Source of the DNA: Floccularia luteovirens
Lineage: Eukaryota > Basidiomycota > Agaricomycetes > Agaricales > Squamanitaceae
Direction of reading: 5' to 3'
Assembly (NCBI GenBank): GCA_009739215.1
Contig: VSJF01000004.1
Span: 2,356,001 to 2,420,000, forward strand
DNA length: 64,000 nucleotides
The position numbers and the translations under genes were made by a program. Positions 59,556 through 64,000 of the stretch are shown piece after piece. Position 1 is the first letter of the stretch, and every line of letters begins with the position of its first letter. The notes beneath the pieces are model-generated. The model worked only from the letters and a program-made list of their open reading frames with translations, was not told the origin of the DNA and ran no database searches.

Positions 59556-60625
59556 ATGTTCTTTGAAGTTCAACTTTTATTACTGGAAACCCTTTCCGGA
59601 AAAGTTTCGACTCTCCTCTACAATTTGACGACCTTGTTTCATTTTACTAGGTCGGATTTTATTACCATGGTATTCCCCATCGTGAGTAACCTCAATAACA
59701 ACCCGTCGCAAAACTCATGTTTTTAAGAGCGCGTTTTCATATGGTTCAGCCCCCCTTTGTTCAGCCAACAAGCTGTCATATGCCGTTCAGGCATCATTCT
59801 GGACCTGGTTACACCTTCTTCACTTCAATATCGCAAATCAGACTCATGACCCGAGTGAAGACGAACTAAACAAGCCTTGGCGTCCTTTACCTATAGGCCG
59901 CATCACCAGCAACAATGCTATGATGGCTTCGTTGGGCCTGTATGATGACATGCTTTGCGTTATCGCTTTATTATAGCATAACAGTATTTCTCACTAGTAG
60001 TCGTTTTTTCATTCCTCCTGCCGCTGTACCATGAATATCGTGGTGATTCGCATTGGCTGATGAAGAACATTTTGAATGCTTTGGGATATACCTGTTTCGC
60101 TACTGGATCGACATTAATATCTGGTACGTTGTACACAGCATACTGGTGTGCTAGAATATAACAACTGCTCAGGTTGTAATCGTGAACAGGGTCGATCAAA
60201 TTGCTCAAATGTCAACGTTTATTATGGCAGGAATCTTGATGACCACTGTGCATGCCCAAGATTTCCGTGATGTCAGCGGAGACACTCTAATCGGGAGGAA
60301 GACGATACCAATTGTGTTTCCAGAGTTATCCCGTTACTCTATGGTGATACCGACCTTATGGTCTCTCTACCTAGTTCGTGTCTGGAACCTGGACATAATT
60401 TCTGGAGCTGCCCTTGTAGTTTTTGCGCTATATATCGGGGGACGTTTCTACTTCTATCGATCGGTAAAGAAAGACCGTCGCTCATATGAACTTTACAATG
60501 TAAGGCAGTTTTTGATATATTGAGGACCGTAATTTGTTCAAACCCGGTTTCGTAGATTTGGATAGGCATCTCGTTCTCTCTTAGGAGGGTATTACCGATT
60601 CTTCAGACTCATAACCGCTGAGTAA
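59556..60625 (+). pseudogene. UbiA-type prenyltransferase, copy 2, frame-broken
   Basis: Tandem paralog of 57547-58630 with the same exon pattern. MFFEVQLLLLETLSGKVSTL is followed by LYNLTTLFHFTRSDF, AFSYGSAPLCSANKLSYAV, the first motif NIANQTHDPSEDELNKPWRPLP, and a one-base break at about 59921-59930. The next frame reads LRWACMMTCFALSLYYSITVF. A second break at about 59990-60015 leads to LLPLYHEYRGDSHWLMKNILN. The second motif is intact (HAQDFRDVSGDTLIGRKTIP), followed by WNLDIISGAALVVFALYIGGRFYFY. A third break near 60580 separates IWIGISFS from GGYYRFFRLITAE. The breaks differ in kind from those in copy 1. Confidence 0.7.
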
Positions 60626-61802
60626 CAAGCTACACCAAAACAGTTACTCTTGGACATTCTGGCATTGTTTCAAGTCGACTTATGATTGTATTCCGTTGTG
60701 TATGGGTCTTCATGTCATTGTAATTCTCCGGGTACTGTACATAAATGCCTCGAGTCTAAAATGCAACTTGCCGCGTTGATTAACTAATAAAGCTTATAAG
60801 GGCGGGTATCAACGGGAAGAAAAAAAAACTTATGATGGGTTTAGCTATTACGTTGAAGTTAAGTGGTGCCGTATGCTCACAAATGCCGGTATTCGCATCA
60901 TTGTAGTCTGTTAGGGGTTATTTATTTTCTTACCCCATCCTCCTACTTATAGGGAAGTTAGTATGTGTAATACATACTTACTGTTGAATATACTTGGATT
61001 TGCTGCTTCCATATAAGGTGGTTCATCCTTTGATTATCAATTTTCTTGGAGAGAATGTCCGGTCAGCTCTTATTGTCCACCGATTAGAAGCACAGATAGC
61101 TTCTAGTTCAGTGCCTAAATCACAAACATTTGTGAGAACACACAGGTGGCGGTCTGTTTTGTGACAGAAAAAAAAATACATACATGGCTTCTCTTCAATG
61201 CTGTCCCAGAGTATCGGGCAGAGGGACAAACACCAGCTCTGGACCGTTTGGCTCCTCGGACTTATGGGAGGTTCAGTAAGACTAATGGCCGTATAAGACT
61301 GGTAATTGTGTGAAAGGTTGACCTTGAAGAAATATGTTTAATACCAGTCAACTTAGAGCTTATAGATTCCCTAGAACTCGTCATAAGGTTTGTATCACTG
61401 AAAGGTTGTGCAAGCTACTTAAGGACATTAAAAGGACTTGTTTATATATATAAGGTCCACTTACAAACGCTGGTGCTATATGTATGCTGACCTTATCACC
61501 TGTATCATCGGCGTTAGCTGTAATATGTGCAACAGGTGGAAATGTATGTCGCCGAACCGGGTTCGACCTGGGGATTTACAGAGAAACATTTGGCAGGGCA
61601 AAAAAAGTCAAACCATTAATTACAAGTTTAAATGAACCTGGTCCTATAGCATCAAGTCTGGTCGGTCATATAGGTGAATCAAGGTAGTTCCCAACGAAGC
61701 TCACTGTAGCCTTGGATTAGCACAAGGACCAGATTTCCATACCAACTTCCAAGTTACTTGCAGGTGTAAGTCAGTACTGGAAAGATGTTGAACGTGACAT
61801 AA
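60626..61802. other. Gene-poor region
   Basis: About 1.2 kb without a supportable gene. A frame at 61484-61687 (ICATGGNVCRRTGFDLGIY) is open but has no recognised relative. Confidence 0.35.
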
Positions 61803-61822
61803 ACGCGTTGTGTCACATGTGA
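61803..61822 (+). promoter_or_regulatory. MluI cell-cycle box and palindrome upstream of RFC1
   Basis: ACGCGT (61803-61808) lies 87 bases before the RFC1 ATG and is followed by the palindrome TCACATGTGA (61813-61822). ACGCGT is the MBF site that controls replication genes in yeasts. The context ACGCGTTGTGTCAC nearly repeats that upstream of the p31comet-like gene. Confidence 0.5.
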
Positions 61823-61894
61823 CCTGCGCGGTACCACATCAACTCTATCAGTGCGGACAGAGAGCTCAGTCGTACATCACATTCTTCAACAGCC

Positions 61895-64000
61895 ATGGCA
61901 CCAGCAGCGAAGCAAACGAAAGGCAAACAGTCTACAACTCTCCGAATGTTCTTTGATGGAAAATCACCTGCTGGCAGGGTGATGGCAGTATCCACACCAG
62001 TGCGTCATCACCAATTCCTATTTCTTATTTGGCGTGGAAATATACGAATTTTGGTAGCAGTCATCGAGCCTGGGCAGTCAAAAGGAGAAAGTTCCTCCAA
62101 CTATTGAAATAAGTAAGTAAGAGTGCTGTAGGAGAGTATTCTTAAATCTCAATCCACCTGATTTCCGCAGGTGATGACGAAAGGTACGTAGTGTGTTAGC
62201 ACACTTTCGAATACGGACTAGAAACTTGCCTTCAGCGTTGAACTCCAGCCTAAAAATCTGTATGTTCTAATGTCCCACAAGTGGTCTTGACTTTTATTTA
62301 TTCTTCAGGACCAGTAGTCATCATGGAGCAGCAAATGGAACAGAGATCCGAAACCAGTCCGGATCTATCAAACAGAAGCAATCTGGTACCAAACGCCGTA
62401 AAATTACTACACTCGTTTCAAGTGATGAAGATGAGGAGACCTGAGAAATCACCGCCAAAGAAGAGGGTCGCGGTTGCTTCATCAAGTACGGTGAAGGCGA
62501 AACCTATGCCAAAGCCCAGAGAATCCAGTAGGGCTATCAAGCCGAAGGTATTGGATGACGACGACTTCGATGAGGAGCCATCTTCTGGAGATGTTCCATC
62601 CGAGGATGACGCTTATGAGGATGGCGAGGATGTGAAACCAGCGAAGAAGCGCAAATCTCCTTCTGGGAAGACTACAAGCAAAAGATTACAGTCAAAAACT
62701 AATGCTGGTGATAAGACTGCTGAAACTAAGAAAGCTCAAACAGAAGACTCAAAACCCGGGGGAAAATACAAGTTTGTGCAATCTCTTAAAGACACTTTCG
62801 TCAACCGTATCATTAACATGTTATCCAGCTGGGCGGCCGCGAAAGCAGCGAAAATGTCTGGGCCAGTTGCGCACGGTTCGAAGGAAGTGCCAGAAGGTGC
62901 TCATCCTAGTAGCCTTGCAGGCCTTTCATTCGTCTTTACTGGAGAGTTAAGCAGTTTCTCTCGGGATGAGGCTATTGATTTAGCCAAACGTTTTGGAGGG
63001 TGACTGCCTACTTCATTGATGCACAATACACTATCATCTGACAATCTACTTAGCCGAGTGGTTGGTCAGCCGTCTAGCAAGACGGATTTCATCATTCTTG
63101 GAGAAAATGCTGGTCCCAGTAAGATGGCCGCCATTGAGAAGCTTCAGCTCAAAACCTTGGACGAGGATGGCTTCCTCAACTTAATTGCAACCCGAAAAGG
63201 ACTGGGAGATGGTAAGATCGATCAAAAGACAAGGAAAAAGTTGGAGAAAGAACAGGAAGAAATTAAGAAGGTCGCGAAAGACATGGAAAAACGAGAAAAG
63301 AGCGAAAAATCATCATCCTCGAAATCCATCGATCCCTCAACTCAGCTGTGGACTTCTCGATACGCACCACAATCCTTGAAAGAGATCTGCGGAAATAAAG
63401 GGCAAGTAGAAAAACTCCAATTGTGGTTACATGATTGGTAAGTCAATAAAATTTCGTGTCCTATCTCATTGGTGATCATTGTGTAGGGCTACGAGCTTGA
63501 AATCAAGTTTCAAGAAACCTGGAAAGAACGGGATGAACGTATACCGGGCTGTTTTGATCACAGGTTCCCCTGGTATTGGCAAGACAACTAGTGCCCATCT
63601 TTGTGCCAAACTTGAGGGTTTTACACCAATTGAATTGAATGCCAGTGATGCTAGAAGCAAGAAGCTTGTTGAGGTAAGTAATCCCATTTCCTTTAGATCA
63701 CGATAGACAATACAACCACAGAATGGTATGAACATAAACAACACTTCATTGGATGGTTATATAAAAGGGAACAGTGTGAGTAATCGTGGATTGCAGACAT
63801 TAGCACAACGTCACTCAACCTATAATAGTCTACAAATTCTGTTGGGGTTGAAATTACAGACAAGACATGTCTTATAATGGATGAGGTTGATGGAATGTCT
63901 GCAGGTGATCGTGGTGGTGTTGGTGCATTAAACGCGATGATAAAGAAAACGAAGGTTGTCTCTCACATACCAAACTTAAAACTCATGGTCTGATGCGGAG
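61895..64000 (+). CDS. RFC1: Replication factor C large subunit RFC1 (3' end beyond window)
   Basis: Large subunit of the clamp loader that opens PCNA at primer ends in the nucleus. The start [23 protein letters not shown] carries a likely PCNA-interacting PIP-type motif (QSTTLRMFF). A long basic/acidic linker ([36 protein letters not shown]) precedes a BRCT domain ([44 protein letters not shown]). Next are the RFC box I region [20 protein letters not shown], Walker [31 protein letters not shown] and Walker [20 protein letters not shown]. The sequence then runs off the window. Near 62436-62450 the frame SSDEDEE must slip by one base to join PEKSPPKKR, either an indel error or a real defect. 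Confidence 0.92.

Noticed and set aside
61545..61575. GGGTTCGACCTGGG resembling a tRNA T-arm
   Set aside because: No acceptor stem, anticodon arm or A box in the right positions upstream.

Overview
This is nuclear DNA of a filamentous, very probably mushroom-forming basidiomycete (Agaricomycetes). Almost every gene is cut by many short GT-AG introns of about 45-65 bases. Genes lie close together on both strands, and several families are typical of Agaricomycetes: DUF6534 seven-helix proteins, UbiA-type prenyltransferases, secreted PEBP proteins, a kinase-like family with an HGDLR motif, and a GH85 endoglycosidase. I saw no rRNA, tRNA, CRISPR array, virus or intact transposon.

Layout. 0-7 kb: a nodulin-like MFS transporter (minus strand, running off the left edge) and a WD-type inositol polyphosphate 5-phosphatase. 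7-14 kb: an accessory block with two secreted PEBP paralogs around a decayed DUF4140/DUF4139 gene, followed by a broken kinase-like gene. 14.8-24.2 kb: RNA14/CstF-77, a calpain-like protease and a GTPBP1-type GTPase. 24.5-32.1 kb: the intact inverted paralog of the DUF4139 gene and a Yta7/ATAD2-type AAA ATPase. 33-36 kb: a tiny four-exon Costars/ABRACL gene and a DUF6534 membrane protein. 36.4-46.6 kb: an S10 serine carboxypeptidase, the PdxT glutaminase, Hrp1-like RNA-binding protein, GH85 ENGase and an MGMT-type repair protein. 47-52.5 kb: a cytochrome P450 and an orphan membrane protein. 53.7-55.1 kb: a p31comet (MAD2L1BP)-like protein. 55-61.9 kb: a gene-poor stretch with two tandem, frame-broken UbiA prenyltransferase copies. 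61.9 kb to the right edge: RFC1.

How genes relate. Most are independent single-copy housekeeping genes: mRNA 3'-end cleavage (RNA14 and HRP1), chromatin (ATAD2), replication (RFC1), mitotic checkpoint (p31comet), vitamin B6 (PdxT), DNA repair (MGMT) and phosphoinositides. There is no coherent biosynthetic cluster. The most informative signals are local: duplication and decay of the PEBP/DUF4139 block and the UbiA pair, a promoter element shared by the two PEBP genes, and MluI-type (ACGCGT) sites close upstream of both cell-cycle genes.

Caveat. Apparent single-base frame breaks occur in genes that should be essential (HRP1, RFC1). Some indels here may therefore be assembly errors, and pseudogene calls resting only on frameshifts should be read with that in mind. 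I saw no convincing undescribed system.
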